Made by a program: the position numbers and the translations under genes
NCBI RefSeq assembly: GCF_015221995.1
Contig: NZ_JADFFM010000002.1
Span: 1,240,001-1,304,000, forward strand
DNA: 64,000 nt
Direction of reading: 5' to 3'
DNA from: Mucilaginibacter boryungensis
GTDB lineage: Bacteria > Bacteroidota > Bacteroidia > Sphingobacteriales > Sphingobacteriaceae
Notes under the pieces: generated by a model
The model's input: only the letters and a program-made list of their open reading frames with translations
What the model was told of the DNA's origin: nothing
Databases searched by the model: none
Part shown: positions 53,728 to 61,398 of the stretch, in pieces
Numbering within the stretch: position 1 is the first letter of the stretch
How the letters are laid out: each line of letters starts with the position of its first letter

Positions 53728-56217
53728 CTACCATGTTGCCTTTACCTGCTCGCGCATACCCTCGAATTTTACAGTTGGGTCTTTTTCGCCGGGCGCATTT
53801 ACAAAATGGGTAAAGCGCTTACGCAGGTCGGGATTATTTACCACCTCTTTCCATTCGCAATGGAAACTATCAACCAGCAACTGCATTTCTTCTTCCAGTT
53901 GTTCGGCAATACCCAAACTATCATTGATAACTACGTTTTTCAGGTAGCTCATTCCACCTTCCATTTTATTTAACCAGGTTGCGGTACGTGTAAGCGGATC
54001 GGCCGTTTTAATGTAAAACATCAGGAAGCGGTCGAGGTATCTGATCAGGGTTTTGCTATCAATATCAGCAGCCAATAGTTGTGCATGCTGTGGTTTTGAC
54101 CCACCATTACCACAGATATATAAGTTCCAGCCTTTTTCCGTTGCGATAATGCCAAAGTCTTTACTCTGCGCTTCGGCGCACTCGCGGATACAGCCGCTTA
54201 CCCCGCCTTTTAATTTATGTGGCGACCGTAAGCCCTTATATCTTTCTTCAATTTCGATAGCAAACGATACGCTATCGTGCAACCCAAAACGGCACCAGGT
54301 GCTGCCTACACAACTTTTAACTGTGCGCAGTGCTTTACCATAAGCATGACCGCTTTCAAAACCAGCATCAATCAATTCCTCCCATATCAACGGCAAATCA
54401 CTTACATGCGCGCCAAACAAATCGATACGCTGCCCGCCGGTTATTTTAGTATACAGGCCATATTTTTGCGCCACCTGACCTATTACAATAAGTTTCTCCG
54501 GCGTGATCTCACCACCGGGTATCCTTGGCACTACAGAATAAGTACCGCCTTTTTGAATATTGGCCAGATAACGATCATTACTATCCTGTATCGTATCTTG
54601 TTTTACTATCAAATCGTTCCACAAGCTGGAAAGGATACTGGCTACCAATGGCTTACAGGTTTCGCAACCATCCCCCTTGCCGAAATGATCAAGAACCAGG
54701 TCGTAATTTTTTAGTTTGTTGATTTTCACCAGGTCGTACAATTCCTGGCGCGAGTAATCAAAATGCTCGCATATCACATTTTTAATGTACTGACCGTTTG
54801 CCTTCATGGCACCGGCTATAAGGTCTTTAACCATTGGCACGCAGCCACCGCAGCCAGTGCCTGCTTTGGTACATTTTTTCACAGTGTCCAAATCTGCAGC
54901 ACCGTCATTCACAACGCCGCATATTGCCCCTTTGCTTACCGCCTCGCACGAGCAGATCAGCGCATCATCAGGCAAACTCATTACGCCAGCACCCTCGCTT
55001 TGCTCACCACCCCTCGATCCTAAGATCATATCTTCGGGATTTGGCGGCAGGGCAATTTTATTGTTCACTGTTTGCAGCAACATATTATAAGCATCGGCAT
55101 CGCCAATTAGTATACCACCCAACAGCAGTTTGCCATCATTACTTATATTAATGCGTTTGTAAATCCCTTTATGTGTGTCTTCAAACACAATTGTACGGCA
55201 GGCAGGCTCGGCAATAAAGGCATCGCCAAAACTGGCTACATCCACTCCTATCAGCTTTAACTTGGTGCTCATATCAAATCCATGAAAGCCCTTATCGCTA
55301 CCCGTCAATTGCGCAACAACCACATCGGCCATTTCATAGCCGGGTGCAACCAGCCCGTATATCATGTTATCATATAAAGCACATTCACCTATGGCAAATA
55401 TGGTATCGTCGCTGGTTTGCATCCGCTCGTTCACCATAATACCCCCACGGGTACCAACCTGCAAACCCGCCAGCTTAGCCAGCTCATCGCGCGGCCGTAT
55501 ACCAGCCGATATTACCAGCATATCAACCGCCAATAAAGTATCATCGCTAAATTGCAGTGCTTCAATTTTATGATCGCCGGCAATACAGGCGGTGCTTTTA
55601 TTTAAATGGATACTTAAACCAAGTTCACTTAATTTCGATTGCAGCATAGCACTGCCTGCCGCGTCAATTTGCCGGGGCATTAAGCGTGGCGCAAATTCAA
55701 TTACGTGGGCATCTTTTATACCCAGGTCTATTAAAGCCTTCGCCGCTTCAAGGCCTAAAAGGCCCCCACCCATTACAGCGCCGTTTTTTGCTTTAACAGC
55801 ATAGGCTTTAATTAGCTCCAGGTCCTCTATGGTACGATAAACAAATACGCCTTCTTTCTCAATACCTTCAATATCGGGCACAAATGCCGACGAACCGGTA
55901 GCCAGTACCAGGTAATCGTAACCAAGGGTTATGCCTTTTAAGGAATGGATGGTTTTATTATTGCGGTTAATTTCCTGAATAGGATCGTCAAGATGCAATT
56001 GAATATTATGATCAGCATACCACGACCCGGTTGACATAGAAAGGTCATCAGCAGATTTACCCGCAAAATACTCGCTCAGGTGTACACGGTCGTAAGCGCG
56101 GCGTGGTTCTTCGCCAAAAACAATGATGTTGAAGGCCGATGTTTTAGATACCAGTTTCTCGCAGAACTTGTATCCTACCATCCCGTTGCCAATAACTATA
56201 ATGGTTGGTTTTGACAT
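53728..56217 (-). CDS. nirB: Nitrite reductase [NAD(P)H] large subunit
   Basis: Reduces nitrite to ammonium with NAD(P)H in the cytoplasm. The 829-residue protein has an FAD/NAD-binding reductase (IIVIGNGMVGYKFCEKL, then GAVMGGGLLGLEAAKAL), two BFD-like 2Fe-2S regions (LICSCEAVSKGAICG...AGTGCGGC and FGKGDGCETCKPLV), the ferredoxin-like half domain (GGEITPEKLIVIGQVAQKYGLYTKITGGQRIDLF) and the siroheme/4Fe-4S site (SCVGSTWCRFG and GCIRECAEAQSKDFG). With nirD it forms the second step of nitrate assimilation. CobA, encoded divergently, supplies the siroheme precursor. Its leader shares a 13-mer with the porin operon. Confidence 0.97.
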   Translation of the reverse strand: MSKPTIIVIGNGMVGYKFCEKLVSKTSAFNIIVFGEEPRRAYDRVHLSEYFAGKSADDLSMSTGSWYADHNIQLHLDDPIQEINRNNKTIHSLKGITLGYDYLVLATGSSAFVPDIEGIEKEGVFVYRTIEDLELIKAYAVKAKNGAVMGGGLLGLEAAKALIDLGIKDAHVIEFAPRLMPRQIDAAGSAMLQSKLSELGLSIHLNKSTACIAGDHKIEALQFSDDTLLAVDMLVISAGIRPRDELAKLAGLQVGTRGGIMVNERMQTSDDTIFAIGECALYDNMIYGLVAPGYEMADVVVAQLTGSDKGFHGFDMSTKLKLIGVDVASFGDAFIAEPACRTIVFEDTHKGIYKRINISNDGKLLLGGILIGDADAYNMLLQTVNNKIALPPNPEDMILGSRGGEQSEGAGVMSLPDDALICSCEAVSKGAICGVVNDGAADLDTVKKCTKAGTGCGGCVPMVKDLIAGAMKANGQYIKNVICEHFDYSRQELYDLVKINKLKNYDLVLDHFGKGDGCETCKPLVASILSSLWNDLIVKQDTIQDSNDRYLANIQKGGTYSVVPRIPGGEITPEKLIVIGQVAQKYGLYTKITGGQRIDLFGAHVSDLPLIWEELIDAGFESGHAYGKALRTVKSCVGSTWCRFGLHDSVSFAIEIEERYKGLRSPHKLKGGVSGCIRECAEAQSKDFGIIATEKGWNLYICGNGGSKPQHAQLLAADIDSKTLIRYLDRFLMFYIKTADPLTRTATWLNKMEGGMSYLKNVVINDSLGIAEQLEEEMQLLVDSFHCEWKEVVNNPDLRKRFTHFVNAPGEKDPTVKFEGMREQVKATW

Positions 56218-56232
56218 AACAGATCTTTTAAA

Positions 56233-56245
56233 TGTTAAAGCAATT
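56233..56245 (-). promoter_or_regulatory. Shared leader 13-mer upstream of nirB
   Basis: AATTGCTTTAACA on the minus strand, 16 bases upstream of the nirB ATG; identical to 52138-52150 upstream of the porin gene. Confidence 0.5.
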
Positions 56246-56525
56246 TTTATAATAAATACACTTAATTTGCGACCAAATGCATTTACAGTAACAATTATAA
56301 CAAATTATCGGAACAAAAAAGCAATAATTACGTGCATTTTTCGGAATTTTTGGCAATTTTTATGATTTTAACAATAATATATTCATATAAAACATGATTT
56401 TTGCCAATTTTTTATTAAGAAAATCACTTTTAAACCATAAATTTGAGAGTATTCAATAAACAACGTTTGAATTTTTCAGCAAAAACATTGTTTTATACAT
56501 TTAAAATACTTTTACACGGTAAAAT
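56246..56525. promoter_or_regulatory. AT-rich nirB-cobA divergent promoter region
   Basis: The 308-base gap is strongly A/T-rich with no gene. At 56408-56419 it contains ATTTTTTATTAA-like sequence followed by AAAATCA (56420-56426), which resembles the perfect dyad at 52357-52377 upstream of the Crp/Fnr gene. TACTTTTAC stands just before cobA and also just before the Crp/Fnr gene, and could be a shared -7 element. Confidence 0.4.
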
Positions 56526-57263
56526 ATGTCCACAAAGTCAGCTATACCTCAATTAATTGTTATGGGTGCAGGCCCGGGCGACCCGGAACTGATTACAGTT
56601 AAAGGGCAACGTATATTGCAACAGGCCGATGTGGTGCTTTACGACAACCTGGCTAATAAGGAATTATTAAAACTTACCAAAGATGATTGCGAAAAGATAT
56701 ATGTAGGCAAGCAACCTTATGGCGAGTGCACTACACAGGAAACTATACACGAAATGATTGCTAATTATGCTTTTACTAAAGGCATGGTGGTAAGATTGAA
56801 AGGAGGCGACCCGTTCATCTTTGGTCGTGGGTACGAAGAAGTAATTTACGCACGCAGTTTAGGCATACAAACCCAATTTATTCCGGGTATTACCAGTATG
56901 CAGGCGGCTGGATTTGAAGATATACCCCTTACCCATCGATCATTAAGCGAGGGGATATGGGTAATTACCGGCACAAAAAAAGATGGCACCCTATCTGCAG
57001 ACCTGCGACTTGCCATGCAAAGCAATGCTACTGTAGTTATATATATGGGCATGAAACAACTTGGTGTAATTGCAGATACCTATATCAAAGAAGATCGTGG
57101 TGATACCCCTGCGGCAATTATTCAGCACGCCTCATTACCGCAACAAAAAATAGCGAAAGGAAAAATAAAGGACATGCCGGGCCGGGCAAAACAGTATGGC
57201 TTAACCTATCCCGCTATAATTATTATAGGACAAGTAACAGATATTAACGCGCTAAAGTTATGA
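56526..57263 (+). CDS. cobA: Uroporphyrinogen-III C-methyltransferase
   Basis: SAM-dependent enzyme that makes precorrin-2, the precursor of siroheme. The 245-residue protein has the SUMT signatures VMGAGPGDPELITVKG, VVRLKGGDPFIFGRGYEE, FIPGITSMQAAG and AGIPLTHR-like IPLTHRSLSEG, and the end part AIIIIGQV. It is a stand-alone methyltransferase domain without the CysG oxidase/chelatase part, which must be encoded elsewhere. Its place beside nirB fits siroheme supply. Its stop overlaps the next start by four bases (ATGA). Confidence 0.96.
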   Translation: MSTKSAIPQLIVMGAGPGDPELITVKGQRILQQADVVLYDNLANKELLKLTKDDCEKIYVGKQPYGECTTQETIHEMIANYAFTKGMVVRLKGGDPFIFGRGYEEVIYARSLGIQTQFIPGITSMQAAGFEDIPLTHRSLSEGIWVITGTKKDGTLSADLRLAMQSNATVVIYMGMKQLGVIADTYIKEDRGDTPAAIIQHASLPQQKIAKGKIKDMPGRAKQYGLTYPAIIIIGQVTDINALKL

Positions 57264-57613
57264 AAATACGGATCAAAGGAGACTCATTAAGATACAGGCT
57301 AACCCGGTCTGAAGTGATGCACTTTGCACAGGAGGGCTACCTGGAGGATACAACCGATTTTGGCTCTTCGCGGTTAACCTACTCGCTGCAAAAAATAATT
57401 GGCGGTAGCTTATCTGCTGCATTTGAAAATAATAACATTACCCTATATATGCCTGGCTGGATGTTGGACGAATGGACAACTACTGAAAGGGTAGGGTTTG
57501 ACAACAAAGAAGACGGTTTATATTTATTGATTGAGAAGGACTTTATGTGCCTGGATAACGTGGCTGAAGACCAAAGTGATAATTATCCTAATCCATTAGC
57601 AATAAGCAATTGA
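57260..57613 (+). CDS. Small conserved protein (DUF7009-like) coupled to cobA
   Basis: A 117-residue cytoplasmic protein with no signal peptide. The N terminus MKIRIKGDSLRYRLTRSEV suggests a small DNA-binding or assembly fold; the middle has alternating beta strands (SRLTYSLQKIIGG, NITLYMPGWMLDEW). The ATG overlaps the cobA stop by four bases (ATGA), so it is translationally coupled. I recall similar proteins beside nitrate/nitrite genes in other Bacteroidota, under a DUF7009-type label. No function is known to me; help with siroheme or NirB maturation is only a guess. Confidence 0.65.
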   Translation: MKIRIKGDSLRYRLTRSEVMHFAQEGYLEDTTDFGSSRLTYSLQKIIGGSLSAAFENNNITLYMPGWMLDEWTTTERVGFDNKEDGLYLLIEKDFMCLDNVAEDQSDNYPNPLAISN

Positions 57614-57691
57614 TCAACTGATCATCCTTAGGCTTGTAGGGCGATAGGTTATAGTTTATAATTGTAAATTTGAGCTATATCAACCTTTATA

Positions 57692-59791
57692 ATGAGAGCT
57701 TTAACAATTGCAGGGATCCTATTCTTATATGTGTTACCAATCCACGCCCAGCATATAGATCGCTTCGCGCTGGTAAACCGGCACAATGTTGTGGTTAATG
57801 AGATTGATCCGCTGGCCCCACTATCTGTAGGCAATGGCAATTTTGCCTTTACAGCCGATGTTACCGGAATGCAATCATTCGAAGATTATTACTGGAAAAA
57901 TGGCATCTCGCTGGAAACTTTATCTACCTGGACCTGGCATTCGTTCCCTAATACAGAAAACCTGAAACTGGCTGACGCCATGAAAGAGATCGATTTTCAT
58001 GGCCGCAAAATTAGGTATGCCAGCCAGGAAAAAAGCCCAGCCGGTGAATATTTTAGACAGAACCCACACCCCGTACCGTTAGGACAAATAAGCATAGTAC
58101 AAGGCGATGGCAAACCGCTGGATATGACCGGCATCAGCCATGTTAACCAAAAGCTTGATTTGTGGCAGGGCTTAATTACCAGCAATTACGAGATAAACGG
58201 AAAACCTGTATCTGTGCAAACTGTTTGCCACCCAGACCAAAGCACGGTGGCTTTCACCATCAAATCTGAACTGTTAAAAGGTGGTTTGAAAACAGCTTTC
58301 CGGTTCCCTTATTCCTACGATTTCAAAATAAAAAACAAACCGCCTTTCGATTGGACTAAACCCGACCGGCACCAAACTACTATTATAGCTAACACACCGA
58401 ACCGTGTATTATTAAAAAGAAATATAGAAGGCACGATTTACTACGTTACTATAAGCTGGCAGGGTAATGCCTCCTTTAAACAAGACGGCGATCATCGCTT
58501 TTTGCTGAGTGCAAATGGGGTTGATAGCTTGCAGATCACCTGCGCTTTCTCGTCCGATATTCCTAAAGCAACCGTGCCAACTTTTACCGCTGTGGAAATG
58601 GCCAGCGCTAACGCATGGAAACAGTTTTGGACAAAAGGCGGTGCGGTCGACCTGTCAGGGAGTAAACACCCGCGTGCGAATGAACTGGAGCGCCGCATGG
58701 TGTTATCACAATACTTGCTGAAGATAAACTACGCCGGTTCGTTCCCGCCGCAGGAAACGGGTTTGACACATATTAGCTGGTATGGCAAGCATAATTCAGA
58801 AGTATACTGGTGGCACGTGGCACAGTTTTACGAATGGGGGCATACCGATTTGCTGGAACGCAGCTTTGCCTGGTACAAAAAGATACTGCCAATTGCGGTA
58901 GCCCAAGCCAAAAGCGAAGGCTTTGAAGGTGCCCGCTGGCCAAAAATGACAGGGATTGACGGAAGGCCTAGCCCGGGGAGTATTAACCCTTTTATTATCT
59001 GGAACCAGTGCAACCCTATATACCTGGCCGAACTGATATACCGCGCCCATAAGGACAAAACTACGCTTGAGAAATACAGCGGGGTTGTTTTTGAATCGGC
59101 CAAGTTCCTTTCATCTTATGCCTTTTGGGATGCCAAAACCGGGCGTTATATACTTGGTCCGCCGATAAAAGGCGTAGCCGAACACAATGCCGAGAACGAA
59201 ACGCAAAACCCTACGTTTGAATTAACCCAATGGTACTACGGCCTTAAAGTTGCGCAGGATTGGCGCGAAAGGCTGGGTATGCCGCGCGATAAACACTGGG
59301 ACGATATATTAGCCAAGCTGGCCCGTCCAACTATTAACAACGGCAAATATGTTGAACTGGAAACAGAACCCAATGGCGGTGGTTCGGACATGATCATGGC
59401 GTTGGGCTACCTGCCTAAAACCCCTATGATAAATGAGCAGGTAATGACCAAAACTTTCGATGCTATATATGACCGTGGCGGATTGAAAAGTTTCGTCAGC
59501 TGGAGCCTTGGCAAAGGCGCCCTTACAGCTGCGCGCTTAAGTGAACCGCAAAAAGCAGTAAATATTTTAGCTAACGATATGTTTGGCGCGAAATTTTTGA
59601 AGAATGGTCATGTGCAGCGCGCGAAAGAACCATTGGCCTGCCCGGCATATCTACCCGCAAACAGCGCCTTTATGGCAGCAGCTGGCCTAATGGCTGCAGG
59701 TTGGGATGGTGCGCCAAATATCAACGCCCCTGGCTTTCCGCAGGATGGTAACTGGCAGGTAAAGGTTGAAGGGATGAATAGGTTGCCGTAA
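57692..59791 (+). CDS. GH65-like (alpha/alpha)6-barrel glycosidase, secreted
   Basis: A 699-residue protein with a signal peptide (1-19, ending IHAQ). Residues about 25-300 form a beta-sandwich (PLAPLSVGNGNFAFTADVTGMQSF is typical for GH65 and relatives), and residues about 330-670 form a helical barrel (WYGKHNSEVYWWHVAQFYEWGHTDLLERSFAWY, VAEHNAENETQNPTFELTQWYYGL). The glutamates of AEHNAENETQNPTFEL are candidate catalytic residues. It may act on alpha-glucosides, as GH65 and protein-glucosylgalactosyl-hydroxylysine glucosidase do, but the subgroup is not certain; GH95-like relatives share this fold. A single-gene unit downstream of the nitrate locus. Confidence 0.7.
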   Translation: MRALTIAGILFLYVLPIHAQHIDRFALVNRHNVVVNEIDPLAPLSVGNGNFAFTADVTGMQSFEDYYWKNGISLETLSTWTWHSFPNTENLKLADAMKEIDFHGRKIRYASQEKSPAGEYFRQNPHPVPLGQISIVQGDGKPLDMTGISHVNQKLDLWQGLITSNYEINGKPVSVQTVCHPDQSTVAFTIKSELLKGGLKTAFRFPYSYDFKIKNKPPFDWTKPDRHQTTIIANTPNRVLLKRNIEGTIYYVTISWQGNASFKQDGDHRFLLSANGVDSLQITCAFSSDIPKATVPTFTAVEMASANAWKQFWTKGGAVDLSGSKHPRANELERRMVLSQYLLKINYAGSFPPQETGLTHISWYGKHNSEVYWWHVAQFYEWGHTDLLERSFAWYKKILPIAVAQAKSEGFEGARWPKMTGIDGRPSPGSINPFIIWNQCNPIYLAELIYRAHKDKTTLEKYSGVVFESAKFLSSYAFWDAKTGRYILGPPIKGVAEHNAENETQNPTFELTQWYYGLKVAQDWRERLGMPRDKHWDDILAKLARPTINNGKYVELETEPNGGGSDMIMALGYLPKTPMINEQVMTKTFDAIYDRGGLKSFVSWSLGKGALTAARLSEPQKAVNILANDMFGAKFLKNGHVQRAKEPLACPAYLPANSAFMAAAGLMAAGWDGAPNINAPGFPQDGNWQVKVEGMNRLP

Positions 59792-59802
59792 CCAAATTAA
59801 AT

Positions 59803-59897
59803 GACGTCATGCCGAACTTGTTTCTGCATCTCACGCGCAAAGTTGATATGCAGACTGACCTTATGATGGGATGCCGAAACAAGTTCGGCATGACGTC
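59803..59897. repeat. REP-like inverted repeat between convergent genes
   Basis: Arms at 59803-59824 and 59876-59897 are perfect 22-bp inverted copies (outer part GACGTCATGCCGAACTTG). After one mismatch five further pairs follow. It spans almost the whole 106-base gap between the GH65-like gene and the LolA-like gene and ends at the last base before the latter's stop codon. It may serve as a terminator for both. Confidence 0.85.
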
Positions 59898-60632
59898 TTA
59901 TTTCACATACTTCTCATACTGTTTCGGATCAAAGAATTTCTCATCCAAAGTAGCCGGCATAGCATAATCCGAATAAGTTTCCACCTGCAATAGTTTACCA
60001 CCGAAATAGAAACTGGCTTTGGTTTCGCTCCAGCCGCCGCCCACTTTTACATGGTTCTCAAAAATACATTCCTCGGTAGTGCCGCGTGCTTTTTCAAGCA
60101 TGCGGACTAAGAACATATCTTTTTTATCAACCCAAAGCTGGTTGCTGGTTATATCGTTTTTATTGCTTGCGCCGATAACATAAACCTGTTTGCCTTTCCA
60201 TTCGGTTTCGTAGGTTTTTGTCAGGTCATAGCCTAATGCTTTAAGTTTAGCTACCGCGTTATCCCAGGTATAAAAATAAAGCCCGCCTAACAAAAATATC
60301 AGATCGTTCTCGTCTTTGCTTGCAGCACGCAATTGCCCGTTGCGGAAGTTGTAGGTTGAATCTCCACGGAAGATAATGCTATTGCCCGCATCAAATGGTT
60401 CAATATCAATACGTAGTTTATCGGGCGCCAGCATAGCCTCGTGCCACATTTGTGTGCTTTTCAGCGAATCGTTACGGAAACGCTCCGTCTTTTGCGTGAA
60501 TGTAAGCGTGCGGTGCCATTTGCCTGCATAGCGGTTATACATTATCTTCAAAACATCCTCACCGGTTTTTGGTGCCGTGAACGACATTAGGGCTAACATA
60601 GCAAAAGCGGCTAAAATAAACTTGGTTTTCAT
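59898..60632 (-). CDS. LolA-like outer-membrane lipoprotein-sorting-related protein
   Basis: A 244-residue secreted protein (signal peptide about 1-20, FTAPKT after it) whose pattern TFTQKTERFRNDSLKSTQMWHEAMLAPDKLRIDIEP resembles the open beta-barrel of LolA/LolB-type proteins. In Bacteroidota many such proteins with no defined role occur beside metabolic genes. It is upstream of the repeat and downstream of the terminator of the GMC operon on the same strand, so it is probably a separate transcript. Whether it binds lipids is not shown. Confidence 0.7.
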   Translation of the reverse strand: MKTKFILAAFAMLALMSFTAPKTGEDVLKIMYNRYAGKWHRTLTFTQKTERFRNDSLKSTQMWHEAMLAPDKLRIDIEPFDAGNSIIFRGDSTYNFRNGQLRAASKDENDLIFLLGGLYFYTWDNAVAKLKALGYDLTKTYETEWKGKQVYVIGASNKNDITSNQLWVDKKDMFLVRMLEKARGTTEECIFENHVKVGGGWSETKASFYFGGKLLQVETYSDYAMPATLDEKFFDPKQYEKYVK

Positions 60633-60712
60633 GCAATTGGTTTTGATATTAAAGATAACGGATTAATAATTCGGTTGGTGACAATGTGCGAAAATCACCC
60701 TATAAGGGGGAT

Positions 60713-60742
60713 AAAAAAAGGCCCGATAATCATCGGGCCTTT
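60713..60742 (-). terminator. Intrinsic terminator after the GMC oxidoreductase operon
   Basis: Arms AAAGGCCCGAT (60717-60727) and ATCGGGCCTTT (60732-60742) pair perfectly around AATC; on the minus strand seven T follow. Confidence 0.9.
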
Positions 60743-60760
60743 CTGTAATATTATCAGGAA

Positions 60761-61387
60761 TTACACATTCTCCATTCCATACTGCTTCAGCACATCTTCA
60801 GGTACGCCGGTCCATTTGTTGGGCTGGTTACCTACGTAGCCAATATCGGCAATACCAATTTTGCTGGTGAAGAAGCCCGAGGCAGTCAGATCGCGCATGC
60901 GGTTGAAGAAGGCTACGCCTTGTGCCATTTCGGGTTTGGCTTTGGCAGGGTAGGCAATCTCGGTCACCATTTCTATTTGCTGGTCGTGACTGCAATCCAC
61001 AAAGCTTTTTTCATAACGGTTAAAGCACTGCATATCCAGCCACTTCAGGCCGCCGCGCATGGGCAACTGATGATCGGGGATATCCTTTACAATAAACTCA
61101 ATAAATTCAGGCACCTTAGCATCTGATGCGCTGCCCGATTTTTCGTCCTTAGGAATAATAATATCGCCCAGCACAGTTATGGTAGCCATTTCATGGTCGG
61201 TAAAATATTTATCGGCCATTAATTTTTTCTCCCGGTCAACCTCCCATTGCTGCCGGCCGGCTTCCGGGGCGGCGGCCGATGCTTCCGATCCGGTCTCTTC
61301 ACCTGTTTTTGGTTTACAGGCATCCAGCAATACCGCTGTTGATATGGTGGTTAAGCCCAGGGCTTTTAGCGAGTCACGTCTGTTCAT
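60761..61387 (-). CDS. Gluconate 2-dehydrogenase subunit 3 family protein
   Basis: A 208-residue exported protein. The N terminus MNRRDSLKALGLTTIS has a twin-arginine-type motif, and LLDAC could be a lipobox (Cys 24). The domain (about 55-190, MATITVLGDIIIPKDEKSGSASD) is the small subunit/chaperone of GMC-type membrane sugar dehydrogenases, needed to export or mature the flavin subunit. It is 11 bases downstream of the GMC gene and ends the operon DUF1080-GMC-subunit 3. Confidence 0.92.
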   Translation of the reverse strand: MNRRDSLKALGLTTISTAVLLDACKPKTGEETGSEASAAAPEAGRQQWEVDREKKLMADKYFTDHEMATITVLGDIIIPKDEKSGSASDAKVPEFIEFIVKDIPDHQLPMRGGLKWLDMQCFNRYEKSFVDCSHDQQIEMVTEIAYPAKAKPEMAQGVAFFNRMRDLTASGFFTSKIGIADIGYVGNQPNKWTGVPEDVLKQYGMENV

Positions 61388-61398
61388 GATCTTAAAAA

